55,120 nt of DNA from Rossellomorea vietnamensis NBRC 101237. GTDB lineage: Bacteria; Bacillota; Bacilli; Bacillales; Bacillaceae_B. The notes below the pieces were generated by a model. That model searched no databases. It was given only the letters and a program-made list of their open reading frames with translations, and had not been told where the DNA came from. Location of the stretch: contig NZ_BCVQ01000025.1 in NCBI RefSeq assembly GCF_001591825.1, forward strand, positions 1 to 55,120, in the 5' to 3' direction. Below are positions 1 to 11,039 of the stretch, piece after piece; the stretch's first letter is position 1, and the number at the start of each line of letters is the position of its first letter. A program made the position numbers and the translations under genes.

Positions 1-32
1 GTGTAAGTACTTCTCTCGAAGCGACCCTTACT

Positions 33-61
33 ATGTTACATGATTGTTAGCTTGTTGTCAA
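33..61 (-). promoter_or_regulatory. Probable rRNA operon promoter (sigma-A), reading off the left edge
   Basis: Minus-strand TTGACA (56-61), 17-nt spacer, TAACAT (33-38), with an A/T-rich stretch just upstream that could act as an UP element. The downstream leader contains GGGTCGCTTC, which resembles Bacillus rRNA leaders. A weaker second -10 (TATAGT, 130-135) lies about 97 bp upstream, the spacing of tandem rrn P1/P2 promoters, but its -35 is poor. In B. subtilis an rrn operon follows lysS. The rRNA assignment is inference, because no rRNA sequence is inside the window. Nothing else is recognisable between 62 and 300. Confidence 0.55.
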
Positions 62-308
62 CAACTTTTTAAAAGAAGTTTTGATCAAGTTTTTCATGTT
101 GTGTGTCGCGTTTTGCGGCAACAGATAATACTATACCACCATAAAAACCCTGGCGCAAGAGTTTTTATGATACTTTTTTAACTTCTATATAATATCAGCC
201 AAATGACATTGTTTCCTTTCATTTTTACGTAAAAGAATGAGCTCCTTTAGTCCCGATTGAGTATTTGCACCAAATTATTATCTACCATCTTTTTCGATAT
301 GATTCAAA

Positions 309-341
309 AAAACAGCCAAGGCTGAACCCTCGGCTGTTTTT
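309..341 (-). terminator. Rho-independent terminator of lysS
   Basis: A stem of AACAGCC and GGCTGTT, extended by AGG/CCT, is followed on the minus strand by a run of seven T. It lies about 10 nt after the lysS stop. Confidence 0.85.
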
Positions 342-351
342 ACATATCTTA

Positions 352-1902
<1,551 letters not shown>

Positions 1903-1983
1903 TTACACAATATCTATGTTTGTAACACCCCTAAAGTATGAGTAATTTCAGAAACGTACGCCGAGGTGCCCGAAAACCTATTG

Positions 1984-2043
1984 AAAAAATCTAAAAAAGG
2001 CCGATCCAATAGGGTGACAGGGTCACATATTGGTTACAGCCTT
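1984..2043 (-). terminator. Terminator of the pab-fol-yazB operon
   Basis: Long interrupted hairpin: outer arms AAGGC (1997-2001) and GCCTT (2039-2043), middle arms CCAATA/TATTGG, inner arms GTGAC/GTCAC. On the minus strand it is followed by TTTTTT, AGA, TTTTTT. It separates the folate operon from lysS. Confidence 0.8.
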
Positions 2044-2087
2044 ATCTAGAATAACATAAAAAGGAATACAGGTGAATCATGCGGCTT

Positions 2088-2312
2088 TTACTCACTACGG
2101 TCAGATTCTTCTTGAGGGATCAGATCGTTCAGTGGAATGTCCAGGACTTCTGCAACGTTCTCCAAAAAATCCTCTTTCGGTATCCGACTCCCTCTTTCCA
2201 CTTCCCCAAGGACCGAAACGGAGATGGAAAGTTCCTTGGCCAAACTCTCCTGAGTAAATCCTTTTAGCTTTCTGAATGCACGAATGCGTCTTCCCCATTT
2301 ATCTGTTTCCAT
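2088..2312 (-). CDS. yazB: Small XRE-family helix-turn-helix protein YazB
   Basis: A 74-residue protein that is almost entirely a Cro/CI-type HTH: GRRIRAFRKLKGFTQESLA (helices 1-2), then a recognition helix around SVSVLGEVERGSRIPKE. The short acidic tail is not recognised. The start is supported by AAGGAG before ATG 2312. The gene overlaps the 3' end of folK by 49 nt, so it is translated from inside folK and is the last gene of the folate operon. The same small gene sits between folK and dusB in B. subtilis, where I know of no established function. DNA binding is inferred from the fold, and the target is unknown. Confidence 0.8.
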   Translation of the reverse strand: METDKWGRRIRAFRKLKGFTQESLAKELSISVSVLGEVERGSRIPKEDFLENVAEVLDIPLNDLIPQEESDRSE

Positions 2313-2788
2313 AACCGAACTCCTTCTTTGTCAGGTATTTCGTCCAGAAATTCAGCCAACGGGGCATTAAAAGATGGGTGCTCGATACTTGGAGCCACCT
2401 CTAATAACGGGATTAATACAAATGCTCTTTCTTGCATTCTTGGATGAGGGATGAGAAGATTCTCTGCTTCGATCGTTTCGTGATTAAAGAGTAAGATATC
2501 GAGGTCGATTATCCTCGGACCCCATTTGAACTCCCTTTCCCTTCCAAGGTCGATTTCCACCTGCAAGCACTGATGTAATAGAGTTTCTGGACTTAAACTG
2601 GTACGAATTTCGATGACCATGTTCAAAAATTGATCTTGTTCTGTAAATCCTACCGGGTCTGTTTCATACAGAGAGGATCGTTTCGTTACCTCTATCTTAC
2701 CATGACTGCCTAAGATGTTTATGGCTTTTTCTAAATAACCCGCCCTGTCTCCCATATTGGAACCAAGGGAAATATATGCAGTATTCAT
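2264..2788 (-). CDS. folK: 2-amino-4-hydroxy-6-hydroxymethyldihydropteridine pyrophosphokinase (HPPK)
   Basis: Transfers pyrophosphate from ATP to 6-hydroxymethyl-7,8-dihydropterin, giving the substrate of FolP in folate synthesis. The 174 residues carry the family signatures: SLGSNMGDR near the N-terminus, the substrate-loop region SSLYETDPVGF, and the metal/ATP motif WGPRIIDLDILLF followed by IPHPRMQERAFVL. A GGAGTC ribosome-binding site precedes ATG 2788. It lies 1 nt after folB and overlaps yazB. Length and motifs are normal for the family. Confidence 0.96.
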   Translation of the reverse strand: MNTAYISLGSNMGDRAGYLEKAINILGSHGKIEVTKRSSLYETDPVGFTEQDQFLNMVIEIRTSLSPETLLHQCLQVEIDLGREREFKWGPRIIDLDILLFNHETIEAENLLIPHPRMQERAFVLIPLLEVAPSIEHPSFNAPLAEFLDEIPDKEGVRLWKQINGEDAFVHSES

Positions 2789-2789
2789 C

Positions 2790-3149
2790 CTATCGACTCC
2801 TATTAATCTCCACCGCCACCGATCGGTAATGACCAGGAATGGGTGGATCAGGCTTGATTAGTGTGATTTTGCAGCTCTTGACAGCGTTGAATGTTTCCAG
2901 GATCCGGGAAGAGATGTCTTCAGCCACAGCTTCGACCAGATTCCTGGGCTCTCCTTCCACAACACTTTTGGTGATGGAATAGATCTCCGCATAGTTTACG
3001 GAGTCTTCAAGCTGATCGCTTTGACCGGACTTCCTTAAATCTAAATGCAACTCTACACTAACACGAAAACGTTGTCCAAGTTTGTTCTCCTCCTGGAATA
3101 CACCGTGATAGCCGTAAAACTCCATTTCGTTCAATAGAATCTTATCCAT
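2790..3149 (-). CDS. folB: Dihydroneopterin aldolase
   Basis: Converts 7,8-dihydroneopterin to 6-hydroxymethyl-7,8-dihydropterin and glycolaldehyde. The 119-residue product starts MDKILLNEMEFYGYHGVFQEE, with the conserved glutamate and GYHGV segment, and contains VNYAEIY and a C-terminal KPDPPIPG motif. The open frame begins 9 codons earlier, but AAGGAG lies 8 nt before ATG 3149, so that start is preferred. It overlaps the folP 3' end by 8 nt, suggesting translational coupling. It is part of the pabB-pabA-pabC-folP-folB-folK-yazB operon. Confidence 0.95.
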   Translation of the reverse strand: MDKILLNEMEFYGYHGVFQEENKLGQRFRVSVELHLDLRKSGQSDQLEDSVNYAEIYSITKSVVEGEPRNLVEAVAEDISSRILETFNAVKSCKITLIKPDPPIPGHYRSVAVEINRSR

Positions 3150-3963
3150 ACCTTTTCTCCTTTCCAACGAGGACATCCATCATCCTTGCCATGCGTGCCA
3201 TTTCCTTTACATCATGAACACGTACGATGTGACAGCCTTTTTGAATACCGTAGCAAACTGTCGCCCCCGTCCCCTCCATCCTCTCCTTAACAGGGAGATC
3301 AAGGACATGTCCGATGATGGATTTCCGTGACGTTCCGAGCAGGACCGGATAGCCAAGGGAGACGATGACATCCAGATGCCTCATCATTTCTATGTTCAAT
3401 TGTACTGTTTTGGCAAAACCAATGCCAGGATCGAGGATGATCTGTTCATCTTTTACACCCGCTCCCTTGGCGATGAAGATGCTCTCCTGCAAATCTTGAA
3501 TCGCACCCCGGACGAAGTGGTTGTATTCCCGATTATCCCGGTTATGCATGAGAATGATCGGAGCACCGGTATCTGCTGCTACCCGTGCCATTTCAGGGTC
3601 CTTTTTCGCACCCCATACATCGTTAATGATACTTGCGCCCGCTTCAATCGCTTTTCTTGCCGTCGCAGCCTTATACGTGTCAATGGAGATTGGTACGTTC
3701 ACTTCCCGGGAGATCGCTTCAATAATCGGCACAACCCTGGAAATCTCTTCTTCGGCAGGAACGACCTCATGGCCTGGCCGGGTCGACTCACCACCTATAT
3801 CAATGATATCAGCACCCATTTCCACCATTTCTTTCGCCCGATCGACAGCCCGGTCCAACTCATTGAAAGACCCGCCGTCCGAGAATGAATCGGGAGTGAT
3901 ATTCAGTATCCCCATGATCAGGGTCTTGTCTGTAAAATCAAGTTCATATTTTCCGCACTTCAA
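3142..3963 (-). CDS. folP: Dihydropteroate synthase (sulfonamide target)
   Basis: Condenses p-aminobenzoate with dihydropterin pyrophosphate. This is the step blocked by sulfonamides, and the B. subtilis gene is also called sul. The 273 residues form a TIM barrel with the two signature regions MGILNITPDSFSDGG (about 17-31) and DIGGESTRPGHE. Other pterin-site elements are IINDVWGAKKD, DPGIGFAKT and LLGTSRKS. Translation appears to start at TTG 3963, with GAGGGGG 8 nt upstream inside the end of pabC. There is a 4-nt gap after pabC. PABA made by PabA/PabB/PabC is used directly by this enzyme. Confidence 0.95.
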   Translation of the reverse strand: MKCGKYELDFTDKTLIMGILNITPDSFSDGGSFNELDRAVDRAKEMVEMGADIIDIGGESTRPGHEVVPAEEEISRVVPIIEAISREVNVPISIDTYKAATARKAIEAGASIINDVWGAKKDPEMARVAADTGAPIILMHNRDNREYNHFVRGAIQDLQESIFIAKGAGVKDEQIILDPGIGFAKTVQLNIEMMRHLDVIVSLGYPVLLGTSRKSIIGHVLDLPVKERMEGTGATVCYGIQKGCHIVRVHDVKEMARMARMMDVLVGKEKRYG

Positions 3964-3967
3964 TGCG

Positions 3968-4837
3968 TCATCCCCCTCGCTTCATTTCCTGTATTGAATT
4001 CAAGTGTCGTGTATATTTCGTATACTGCTCATGAAACAACCCAACATACTTCCCATGTCGGCCCGGTAAACGTAAAGAGTCCATTTTGTTCACCGGTATG
4101 ATCTCTTGAACGGAATTCGTGAAAAACACTTCGTCCGTTTCAAGCATGTCCACTTTTTCAAACATCCCGACCTGTACCGGTATATTCAATCGATCGGCAA
4201 GAGCCAGGATGAACTGCCTGGTGATCCCGTTTAACAAACCGGTTTCCACCGACGGCGTAAATAATTCCCCGTCCTTTACCCAGAAGAGGTTGGAGGTGAT
4301 CCCTTCACAGAGGAACCCTTCTTTTGTCAGAAAGATCCCTTCTCTATCCACGGCTGCCCCGAGTTCCCTTTTTGCCGCCATATTGTTCAGGTAATGATGG
4401 GATTTGAGACGTTCTCCCGTTTCCGGAGTGTTTCTTCTAAGCTTCAGGAACACTCCTTCCTTTTCCTTTAAGGGGGCGGAAGGAGGTAATTCCTTTTGAA
4501 AAAGAATGACGGTTGCGTTCTCGTAAGGAGTCGTCTTCAGGCCGATTTCCCCTGGTCCGCCTGACACATTAAACCGGCAATATGCATCCTTAAGGTCGTT
4601 TTTCTTTAACAGCTCCGAGATGGTCGACCTGATCGTTTCCTCATCCAGGTCGGCTTCAATATTCAATTCCTTTAACCCAAGTGACAGTCTGTTCAGATGA
4701 TCTTTTAGTAAAAAGGGATGACCATCATAGGTGCGAAAGGTTTCAAATACTCCCATGCCGTACAAATAGCCGTGGTCGAATGGAGAAATGGCCGCTTCTG
4801 ACTGGTGTACGATGTCTCCGTTTATATATAGATACAT
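3968..4837 (-). CDS. pabC: Aminodeoxychorismate lyase
   Basis: PLP-dependent fold-type IV enzyme that splits 4-amino-4-deoxychorismate into p-aminobenzoate and pyruvate. The 289 residues start with NGDIVHQSEAAISPFDHGYLYG, typical of the branched-chain aminotransferase/PabC family. The likely PLP lysine is in SHHYLNNMAAKRE, with EGITSNLFW and GLLNGITRQ downstream. It follows pabA by 3 nt. Family members can also be D-amino acid or branched-chain aminotransferases, but the position between pabA and folP makes the lyase assignment secure. Confidence 0.93.
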   Translation of the reverse strand: MYLYINGDIVHQSEAAISPFDHGYLYGMGVFETFRTYDGHPFLLKDHLNRLSLGLKELNIEADLDEETIRSTISELLKKNDLKDAYCRFNVSGGPGEIGLKTTPYENATVILFQKELPPSAPLKEKEGVFLKLRRNTPETGERLKSHHYLNNMAAKRELGAAVDREGIFLTKEGFLCEGITSNLFWVKDGELFTPSVETGLLNGITRQFILALADRLNIPVQVGMFEKVDMLETDEVFFTNSVQEIIPVNKMDSLRLPGRHGKYVGLFHEQYTKYTRHLNSIQEMKRGG

Positions 4838-4840
4838 AAG

Positions 4841-5425
4841 TCAGGCCAACCCTACTTTTTTATACGCGTTCAGAAAGTTAAGGAGCAGCCGCTTCCCCTG
4901 CTCCGTCATGATGGATTCAGGGTGGAACTGCACTCCCTCCAAGGGAAGGTATTTATGTCTGATCGCCATGATCTCTCCCTGTGCCGTTTCTGCTGAAATA
5001 TCGAAGCAATCCGGAAGGGTCTCGCGTTTAACGATCAGGGAATGATACCTCGTAGCATTGAAAGGATTCGGCATCCCTTCAAATACGGTTTTCCCGTCAT
5101 GGATCATCGGGGAGACCTTTCCGTGCATCAACCGTTCGGCACGAATGACATCTCCTCCGAAAACCTGGGCGATTGACTGATGTCCGAGACAGACGCCGAA
5201 GATCGGAATCTTCCCGGCAAATGTCCGGATCGCCTCAAGACTTACACCCGCTTCGTTCGGGCTGCACGGACCCGGAGAAATCATCAAATAATCCGGAGAC
5301 AAAGCTTCAATTTCATCGAGGGTGATCTCATCGTTTCGCTTCACGATCAGTTCCTCCCCAAGCTCCCCTAAAAATTGCACAAGATTATAGGTGAATGAAT
5401 CATAGTTATCAATCATGAGAATCAT
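4841..5425 (-). CDS. pabA: Aminodeoxychorismate/anthranilate synthase glutamine amidotransferase subunit
   Basis: Class I glutamine amidotransferase (194 aa) that supplies ammonia to PabB. The triad is visible: the nucleophilic cysteine in [11 protein letters not shown], and His/Glu in [13 protein letters not shown]. The N-terminus [17 protein letters not shown] is the standard TrpG/PabA start. The ATG overlaps the pabB stop in an ATGA, indicating coupling. In B. subtilis the orthologue serves both folate and tryptophan synthesis. No separate trpG can be assessed from this window. Confidence 0.94.
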   Translation of the reverse strand: MILMIDNYDSFTYNLVQFLGELGEELIVKRNDEITLDEIEALSPDYLMISPGPCSPNEAGVSLEAIRTFAGKIPIFGVCLGHQSIAQVFGGDVIRAERLMHGKVSPMIHDGKTVFEGMPNPFNATRYHSLIVKRETLPDCFDISAETAQGEIMAIRHKYLPLEGVQFHPESIMTEQGKRLLLNFLNAYKKVGLA

Positions 5426-6822
5426 AGGTTTTCTCCTTCCGCCATTGCCTTCGCGACCCAGAGGGCTTTCGCTTTTTTGAGGGATTCCTTGTATTCGTAC
5501 TCCGGATTGGAATCGATCACTACTCCCGCTCCTGCTTGGATGTGACCTTTTCCTTCTTTGACAAGCATCGTGCGTATGACGATGTTCAATTCCATATCGC
5601 CATTGAGACCGATCCAGCCAATGGAGCCTGTGTAAATGCCCCGCCTGACCGGTTCAAGCTCTTCGATGATCTCCATCGTCCTCACTTTAGGAGCCCCGGT
5701 AATCGTTCCCCCGGGAAAAACAGATCGAATGACGTCCGCCCCTGTTTTGGTTTCATCCAATTTGCCCCTGACATTGGATACGATGTGCATGACGTGGGAA
5801 TATTTCTCGATCACCATGAACTCGTTGACTTCGACTGTGCCGTATTCGCACACCTTCCCCAGGTCATTCCGCTCCAGATCAACTAGCATCACATGCTCGG
5901 CTCTCTCTTTTTCATTATGGATCAGTTCCAGGGCAAGTCTCTCATCCTCATCCGCATCCTTTCCACGGGAACGGGTACCTGCAATCGGCCTTGTGCTTAC
6001 TTCCATTCCTTTTTTCTTCACGAGCAGTTCAGGTGACCCGGAAACAATCTGGAAATCCGGGCTGTGGATATAACTCATATAAGGAGAGGGATTTAATTCC
6101 CGAAGCTTTTTGTAAACCGCATATGGCTCTGTTCTCAGCTGTTGAGACTGCCGGACAGATAAATTCACCTGAAAGACATCCCCCTGTGAGATATAAGCTT
6201 GAATTCTTTTCACTGCTGCTGAAAATTCTTCCTCATCCATCGACACTTCAACTTCCGCCATGTCGTCATTGGAAACCTTCTTCGTTTCATTCTTGGATGA
6301 CAGGGCATTATCCCAGGAAGCAGTCCACTGTGAAAGCTTCGCCACTGCCGATTCCGGATCTTGCTCGGATAACATCATTGTCCATAAACAATCCTCCTGA
6401 TGATCGAAGACCGCCCACTCTTTCAGGTAGTAAAAATAAAGGTCGGGAATCTCCAGATCATCACGTCCCAGCGAAGGAAGTTTCTCGATCTTTCTTGCAT
6501 AATCATAACTAAGAAAACCGATCACTCCCCCCTGGAAGTCAGGGAGATCCTCTCTTCTTTCCGTTCGATGGGGGGTCATCCATTTTTCCAATTGGATCAA
6601 TGGATCTCCATGTATCACTTCAGCTCCAGTAGAGTCTTGTATTCTCAAACCTTCCGGAATACTTTGGAAAATGACGTCAGGTTGCAGTCCAGCCACACTA
6701 TAACGACCACCCCGTCCGCTTTCTAACAAAATGTGATGTGTTTGATGCTGACTGAGCTGTTCGTATGCTGCGAAGAATTGTTCTTTGGTTGTATGGTTTT
6801 TATGAAAATACAGGTGCTGCAC
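5422..6822 (-). CDS. pabB: Aminodeoxychorismate synthase component I
   Basis: Chorismate-binding subunit (466 aa) that uses ammonia from PabA to make 4-amino-4-deoxychorismate. It has an anthranilate synthase-like N-terminal domain ([18 protein letters not shown]) and a chorismate-binding domain (about 195-455). The latter contains [66 protein letters not shown] and [20 protein letters not shown]-type motif is usual for PabB and TrpE-like enzymes. The start is a GTG preceded by GAGGGG at short spacing. First gene of the folate operon. No strong promoter is evident in the 110 bp upstream. Confidence 0.93.
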   Translation of the reverse strand: MQHLYFHKNHTTKEQFFAAYEQLSQHQTHHILLESGRGGRYSVAGLQPDVIFQSIPEGLRIQDSTGAEVIHGDPLIQLEKWMTPHRTERREDLPDFQGGVIGFLSYDYARKIEKLPSLGRDDLEIPDLYFYYLKEWAVFDHQEDCLWTMMLSEQDPESAVAKLSQWTASWDNALSSKNETKKVSNDDMAEVEVSMDEEEFSAAVKRIQAYISQGDVFQVNLSVRQSQQLRTEPYAVYKKLRELNPSPYMSYIHSPDFQIVSGSPELLVKKKGMEVSTRPIAGTRSRGKDADEDERLALELIHNEKERAEHVMLVDLERNDLGKVCEYGTVEVNEFMVIEKYSHVMHIVSNVRGKLDETKTGADVIRSVFPGGTITGAPKVRTMEIIEELEPVRRGIYTGSIGWIGLNGDMELNIVIRTMLVKEGKGHIQAGAGVVIDSNPEYEYKESLKKAKALWVAKAMAEGENL

Positions 6823-6931
6823 GGACCCCTCACACTCCTAATGTTTATCTCCTTTCATGATACATGAACTTCAGGAAGGTTTCATCGTTAAAAAATTGAA
6901 ATTATGCAGGGCTGAGAGGTTTTTTAAACAT

Positions 6932-6969
6932 AAAAAAAGGATCCTGAAGCAACATGCACTTCAGGATCC
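6932..6969 (-). terminator. Terminator of cysK
   Basis: Perfect 11-bp stem (GGATCCTGAAG, 6939-6949, with CTTCAGGATCC, 6959-6969) followed by seven T on the minus strand. It lies 12 nt after the cysK stop. Confidence 0.93.
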
Positions 6970-6981
6970 GGCATTCACATT

Positions 6982-7911
6982 CTATTCTTCATCAAATTGG
7001 TAAAGTGGAGTGCTTAAATAGCGCTCCCCGTTACTAGGGAGGATGGCGAGCACTTTTTTGCCCTTCCCTAACTTCTTCGCTACTTCTAGGGCTGCAAAGA
7101 TGGCTGCCCCGGAGGAAATCCCGCCTAAGACCCCTTCTTCTTTAGCCGCTCTTCTTGCATACTCAAAAGCTGAATCCTTATCCACCTGTATAACATGGTC
7201 ATACACATCTGTATCTAAAATCTCAGGAATGAATCCGGCTCCGATTCCCTGAATTTTATGAGGACCCGGCTTTCCTCCTGATAAGACAGGGGAATCCGAA
7301 GGCTCGACTGCATATAATTCAACCGATGGATAATGCTTTTTCAACACTTCACCAACGCCCGTAATCGTTCCGCCAGTACCGATACCTGCGATGAGGGCAT
7401 CAAGCTGATCACCCATCTGTTCCACGATTTCCGGTCCGGTCGTTTCACGATGAACCTTGGGATTAGCTTCGTTTTTGAATTGCTGCGGCATGAAGAAGCC
7501 TTTTTCTTTCGACAGCTCTTCCGCTTTGCGAATGGCGCCATTCATTCCTTCAGAACCCGGTGTCAATACAAGTTCTGCTCCGTAGGCTCGTAACAGGTTG
7601 CGCCTCTCTGTACTCATCGTGTCAGGCATGACGAGCAAAGAACGGTAACCTTTAGCGGCAGCGACCATGGCAAGGCCGATACCCGTGTTGCCGCTTGTCG
7701 GCTCAACGATCGTATCTCCGGGTTTGATCGTACCTGCAGCTTCCCCTGCTTCAATCATGGCCAGGGCGATCCGGTCTTTCACAGAACTGCCTGGATTCAT
7801 GTATTCTAATTTCAAATAAACATCCGCACTATTCTCATCCACTAATCGATTCAGTTTTACCACTGGAGTCTGACCTATTAATTCTGAAATTGAATTGGCT
7901 ACTCTCACCAT
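6982..7911 (-). CDS. cysK: O-acetylserine (thiol)-lyase, cysteine synthase A
   Basis: PLP enzyme that makes cysteine from O-acetylserine and sulfide. The 309 residues show the Schiff-base lysine in PGSSVKDR (Lys45), the substrate loop PTSGNTG (71-77), the PLP-phosphate loop GTGGTITG and GGISSGAA near 263. AGGAGTG precedes ATG 7911. The gene is a single unit with its own promoter (7957-7985) and terminator. In B. subtilis the orthologue also binds the repressor CymR and controls sulfur genes. Whether a CymR site is present here could not be decided by eye. Confidence 0.96.
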   Translation of the reverse strand: MVRVANSISELIGQTPVVKLNRLVDENSADVYLKLEYMNPGSSVKDRIALAMIEAGEAAGTIKPGDTIVEPTSGNTGIGLAMVAAAKGYRSLLVMPDTMSTERRNLLRAYGAELVLTPGSEGMNGAIRKAEELSKEKGFFMPQQFKNEANPKVHRETTGPEIVEQMGDQLDALIAGIGTGGTITGVGEVLKKHYPSVELYAVEPSDSPVLSGGKPGPHKIQGIGAGFIPEILDTDVYDHVIQVDKDSAFEYARRAAKEEGVLGGISSGAAIFAALEVAKKLGKGKKVLAILPSNGERYLSTPLYQFDEE

Positions 7912-7956
7912 TCGTTCATCACTCCTAATTCCAAGTAAATTTGTTGGTTTTAATAA

Positions 7957-7985
7957 AATGTAACAATATTCAATATATTTGTCAA
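7957..7985 (-). promoter_or_regulatory. Sigma-A promoter of cysK
   Basis: Minus-strand TTGACA (7980-7985), 17 nt, TACATT (7957-7962), about 45 nt before the cysK start. The -35 is perfect. Confidence 0.65.
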
Positions 7986-8112
7986 CGGAATTGCTTTTCT
8001 TTTCCGGGCACTGCTATACGGCATACACCGATGGCACACCCTCTTCACTCACCTACATTTATATGCACCTTACACTTATCCTATGTTTCGTTGAAAGGGT
8101 TCGAACTATGTA

Positions 8113-8140
8113 AAAGGAGCTGACCGAAAGTCAGCTCCTT
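8113..8140 (-). terminator. Terminator of the coaX-hslO-yacD unit
   Basis: Perfect 11-bp stem AAGGAGCTGAC/GTCAGCTCCTT with a 5-nt loop, ending in TTTT on the minus strand, 3 nt after the yacD stop. Confidence 0.88.
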
Positions 8141-8142
8141 CA

Positions 8143-9024
8143 TTACTCCTGCTTGCCATAAAACCACTCGACGTCCACCTCATCCCAAAAGGATTCAGGC
8201 TTAAGCGGTGTTTCAACCTGTTCTAAAGCAATCTGTCTGCGAATTTGTGATTTTACTTCCTTAAACGAAAAATCCCTCTCCTTCAGAATACCGTCGACAT
8301 AATAAATCACATAGTCTGAATCCTGTTGAATCGGTGATGTCCATTCACCCTGCGATAAGGGTTCTACCTCCGACTTCGCTTCCGGAGAAAGAATATCTCC
8401 ATCAATGGGAACATACCCAATGTCCCCTCCTAAATGTGCGCTTTGCTCATCGGTAGACCGTTCCATGGCCAGTGCTTCAAAGTTAGATCCGCCATCGAGT
8501 TCCTTCAGAACCTGATCCGCTTCTGTTTGATCCGCTACCTTCAATTGCTTCAGCTTGTACATTTTAGGGATTGAATACTGCTCCTCATTCTGAGCATAGA
8601 ATTTCTTCATCTCTTTTTCGGGAACCTGAACGTCCTTCGTGATGAGCTCCTCTAATAATAATTCAGATTTGATCTGCTCTTTCAGCGTATCTTCATCTTC
8701 AAGATTCTCTTCATCATAGGCATTATAAACGGATTGAATCAGGTAGTATTCCTGTTCTACTTCTTTATTTGAAACAGAAATATCGTATTTCTTCGCCAGG
8801 TGGTCGATCACTTTTTGATTGACCATGGCCCTCAATTCTTCTTTACCATGTTGCTGCTCCAGTGCGTATAACCAATCCTCCCGGGTCACTGATTCCCCGC
8901 CAACCGATGCCACCACTTCAGGGGTACCGACTTTCCCCGAGGACCAGTTCCACACAAGTGTGATCAGATTCGTGACAAGCAGTACCCCGATGATCACCAT
9001 GAGTACAGACCGTTTAATTCTCAT
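8143..9024 (-). CDS. yacD: Membrane-anchored parvulin-type peptidyl-prolyl isomerase YacD
   Basis: A 293-residue protein related to the foldase PrsA. Residues about 7-27 form one hydrophobic segment (VLMVIIGVLLVTNLITLVW) after basic residues, and the rest should lie outside the membrane. No lipobox cysteine is present, so unlike PrsA it should be held by this helix. A SurA/PrsA N-like helical region is followed by a parvulin-like domain (about 155-250; HLGGDIGYVP, GEWTSPIQQDSDYVIYYVDG). It follows hslO by 24 nt, as in B. subtilis. Isomerase activity is inferred from the fold. Client proteins are unknown. Confidence 0.85.
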   Translation of the reverse strand: MRIKRSVLMVIIGVLLVTNLITLVWNWSSGKVGTPEVVASVGGESVTREDWLYALEQQHGKEELRAMVNQKVIDHLAKKYDISVSNKEVEQEYYLIQSVYNAYDEENLEDEDTLKEQIKSELLLEELITKDVQVPEKEMKKFYAQNEEQYSIPKMYKLKQLKVADQTEADQVLKELDGGSNFEALAMERSTDEQSAHLGGDIGYVPIDGDILSPEAKSEVEPLSQGEWTSPIQQDSDYVIYYVDGILKERDFSFKEVKSQIRRQIALEQVETPLKPESFWDEVDVEWFYGKQE

Positions 9025-9048
9025 TTCCCCATTCTCCCTGAATGTAAT

Positions 9049-9930
9049 TTATTCCTTAGCGCTTTCTTTCAGTTCTTCTAATTCTTCTTTAGAAAATAGA
9101 TAGGTTTCATTACAGAAATGACAGCTTGCTTCCGCACTGCCGTCTTCATCGATCATCTCTTGAATTTCCTGTTCCCCTAAGCTGATGATGGCATTCGAGA
9201 AACGATCTTTATTGCATTGGCACTTAAATGCTACTGGAAGTGTTTCAAGTACTTTGACCTCCCCTTTTCCTAGTACTTCTTCCAATACCTCTTCAGGACT
9301 TAGGCCTTTTTCGATCAATTTGGAGATTGGAGGGATTTTCGCCAGGCGTTCCTCAATCTTTGTAATCGTTTCATCCTCTGTACCAGGCATAAGCTGGAGG
9401 ATGAATCCTCCTGCAGCAAGTATCGAGTTGTCTGGATTGACCAGCACTCCCACCCCTACAGATGATGGCACTTGTTCTGACGTGACGAAATAATAGGTGA
9501 AGTCTTCCCCGAGTTCTCCTGATACAATCGGAACCTGACCAGAGAAATGGTCTCTCATACCGATATCTTTCACAACCGATAACGTACCTTCCATACCGAC
9601 CGCACGGCGGACATCAAGCTTTCCGTGCTCATTCAAATCAAAGTGGACATGGGGATTGGTCACGTATCCTCTGACCTCACCTTTTGCATTGCTGTCCACA
9701 AGGATGGCTCCGATCGGACCGCCGCCTTCTACTTTGATCGTCAATTTATTTTCACCTTTCAGCATAGCTCCCATCATCACACCGGCACTGATGCTTCGAC
9801 CAAGTGCTGCAGATGCAGTCGGCCATGAACCATGTCTTCTTTGTGCTTCTCCTACTGTATCCGTACTTTTGACAGCATACGCACGTACCTGCCCGTCATA
9901 GGCTAACGCCTTTACTAAATAGTCACTCAT
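9049..9930 (-). CDS. hslO: Hsp33 redox-activated chaperone
   Basis: Cytosolic holdase switched on when its zinc is lost on oxidation. The 293-residue product carries the zinc-binding cysteines at the C-terminus as CQC and CHFC (family pattern CXC...CXXC). The N-terminus ([23 protein letters not shown]) and [15 protein letters not shown] are typical. The frame opens 6 codons earlier, but AGGAG lies inside that extension, 8 nt before ATG 9930, so the inner start is chosen. It is 19 nt downstream of coaX and cotranscribed with it and yacD. Confidence 0.95.
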   Translation of the reverse strand: MSDYLVKALAYDGQVRAYAVKSTDTVGEAQRRHGSWPTASAALGRSISAGVMMGAMLKGENKLTIKVEGGGPIGAILVDSNAKGEVRGYVTNPHVHFDLNEHGKLDVRRAVGMEGTLSVVKDIGMRDHFSGQVPIVSGELGEDFTYYFVTSEQVPSSVGVGVLVNPDNSILAAGGFILQLMPGTEDETITKIEERLAKIPPISKLIEKGLSPEEVLEEVLGKGEVKVLETLPVAFKCQCNKDRFSNAIISLGEQEIQEMIDEDGSAEASCHFCNETYLFSKEELEELKESAKE

Positions 9931-9949
9931 GGTTGTAGCTCCTTTCACT

Positions 9950-10717
9950 CTAGTTCATGTTTCTCTTATAGATTAATTTTAACCCTTTCAACGTCAAGAA
10001 TGGATCTACTACGTCAATGCTATTGGATTCTTTCGAGATCAGCGTGGCCAATCCTCCCGTTGCAATGACCGTTGGCTCCTTCTTACTTTGTGCTTTCATT
10101 CTTTGAACGATACCTTCGACTTGTCCGACATATCCATAAAGGATACCCGCCTGCATGGCAGTGACGGTATTCTTACCGATGATCTGTTCCGGACGGGCGA
10201 TTTCAATCCTTGGCAGTTTGGCCGCCTTGGAGTACAGGGCCTCCGTTGATATACCTATTCCCGGGGCGATCGCACCACCCATATATTGTCGTTCTTCATT
10301 GATATAGCAATACGTCGTCGCTGTACCGAAGTCAACGATGATAAGCGGGCCGCCGTATTCGTGAATGCCAGCGACTGCATTGACGATCCGGTCCGCTCCG
10401 ACTTCCCTGGGATTTTCGTACTTGATGTTCAAGCCTGTCTTAATCCCGGGTCCAACGACAAGCGGAGTAATATGAAAATACTTCTCGCACATGCGTTCCA
10501 AACTGAACATGATTGGAGGGACAACGGAAGAAATGATGATTCCGTCAATTTCCTCAAACGTCAGATCCACATGCTCAAATAGATTCTTTACAAGCATGCC
10601 AAACTCATCTTCGGTTTTATGTCGATTCGTTTCAGCTCTCCAATGATATTTTAAATGGTCATTTTCATATACACCAAACACAATATTGGTATTCCCTACA
10701 TCCATTACAAAAATCAA
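9950..10717 (-). CDS. coaX: Type III pantothenate kinase
   Basis: First step of coenzyme A synthesis: phosphorylates pantothenate in the acetate/sugar kinase fold. The 255 residues include the phosphate loop [46 protein letters not shown] and ATGGLA. The start is proposed as TTG 10717: AGGTGA lies 5 nt upstream, and the protein then aligns end to end with B. subtilis CoaX (MLLVIDVGNTN). A GTG three codons earlier overlaps that ribosome-binding site. It is separated from ftsH by a terminator and a repeat array, so it probably has its own promoter. Confidence 0.94.
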   Translation of the reverse strand: MIFVMDVGNTNIVFGVYENDHLKYHWRAETNRHKTEDEFGMLVKNLFEHVDLTFEEIDGIIISSVVPPIMFSLERMCEKYFHITPLVVGPGIKTGLNIKYENPREVGADRIVNAVAGIHEYGGPLIIVDFGTATTYCYINEERQYMGGAIAPGIGISTEALYSKAAKLPRIEIARPEQIIGKNTVTAMQAGILYGYVGQVEGIVQRMKAQSKKEPTVIATGGLATLISKESNSIDVVDPFLTLKGLKLIYKRNMN

Positions 10718-10757
10718 TATCCTCACCTACTAAGCCAATTGTTTTCACACTGCCAAC

Positions 10758-10768
10758 ATCATACCATA
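10758..10768 (-). promoter_or_regulatory. Possible extended -10 promoter of coaX
   Basis: Minus-strand TATGG followed by TATGAT gives a TRTGn-extended -10 about 40 nt before the coaX start. No good -35 at 17 nt. It lies between the repeat array and coaX. Confidence 0.4.
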
Positions 10769-10787
10769 ATTTATTTTAAATAGGTAT

Positions 10788-10913
10788 AAAAGCGCAAGGG
10801 CTTTGCCTAGAGGCGACAAGCATAAGATGAACATGCCTAAAAGGCGGGATTTTGCCTTTTGGGCATGTTTAGCTTATGACCTCGAGCCTCTAAGCCCTGG
10901 AGCTGGATGGTAC
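10788..10913 (+). repeat. Intergenic hairpin repeat, unit 1 (type A)
   Basis: 126-bp unit beginning AAAAGCGC. Nested complementary arms: AGGGCTT with AAGCCCT, TAGAGGC with GCCTCTA, CATAAG with CTTATG, AACATGCC with GGCATGTT, and the apical AAAGGC with GCCTTT. Member of the family at 34939-35456 and 49081-49211. Strand is arbitrary because the unit is close to an inverted repeat. Confidence 0.9.
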
Positions 10914-11039
10914 AAAAGCGGAACCGGCTTGGTCAGATCCGACAAGCATAAGATGAATGGGCCAGGAAGGCGTTCTTTGCCTTCTTGGACCATTTAGCTT
11001 ATGACCTCGAGGATCTAGCCGGTGGAGCTGGATGAGTAC
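10914..11039 (+). repeat. Intergenic hairpin repeat, unit 2 (type B)
   Basis: 126-bp unit directly after unit 1. Arms: ACCGGCT with AGCCGGT, AGATCC with GGATCT, CATAAG with the inner part of CTTATG, AATGG with CCATT, and AAGGC with GCCTT. The arms differ from unit 1 but stay complementary. Confidence 0.9.
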
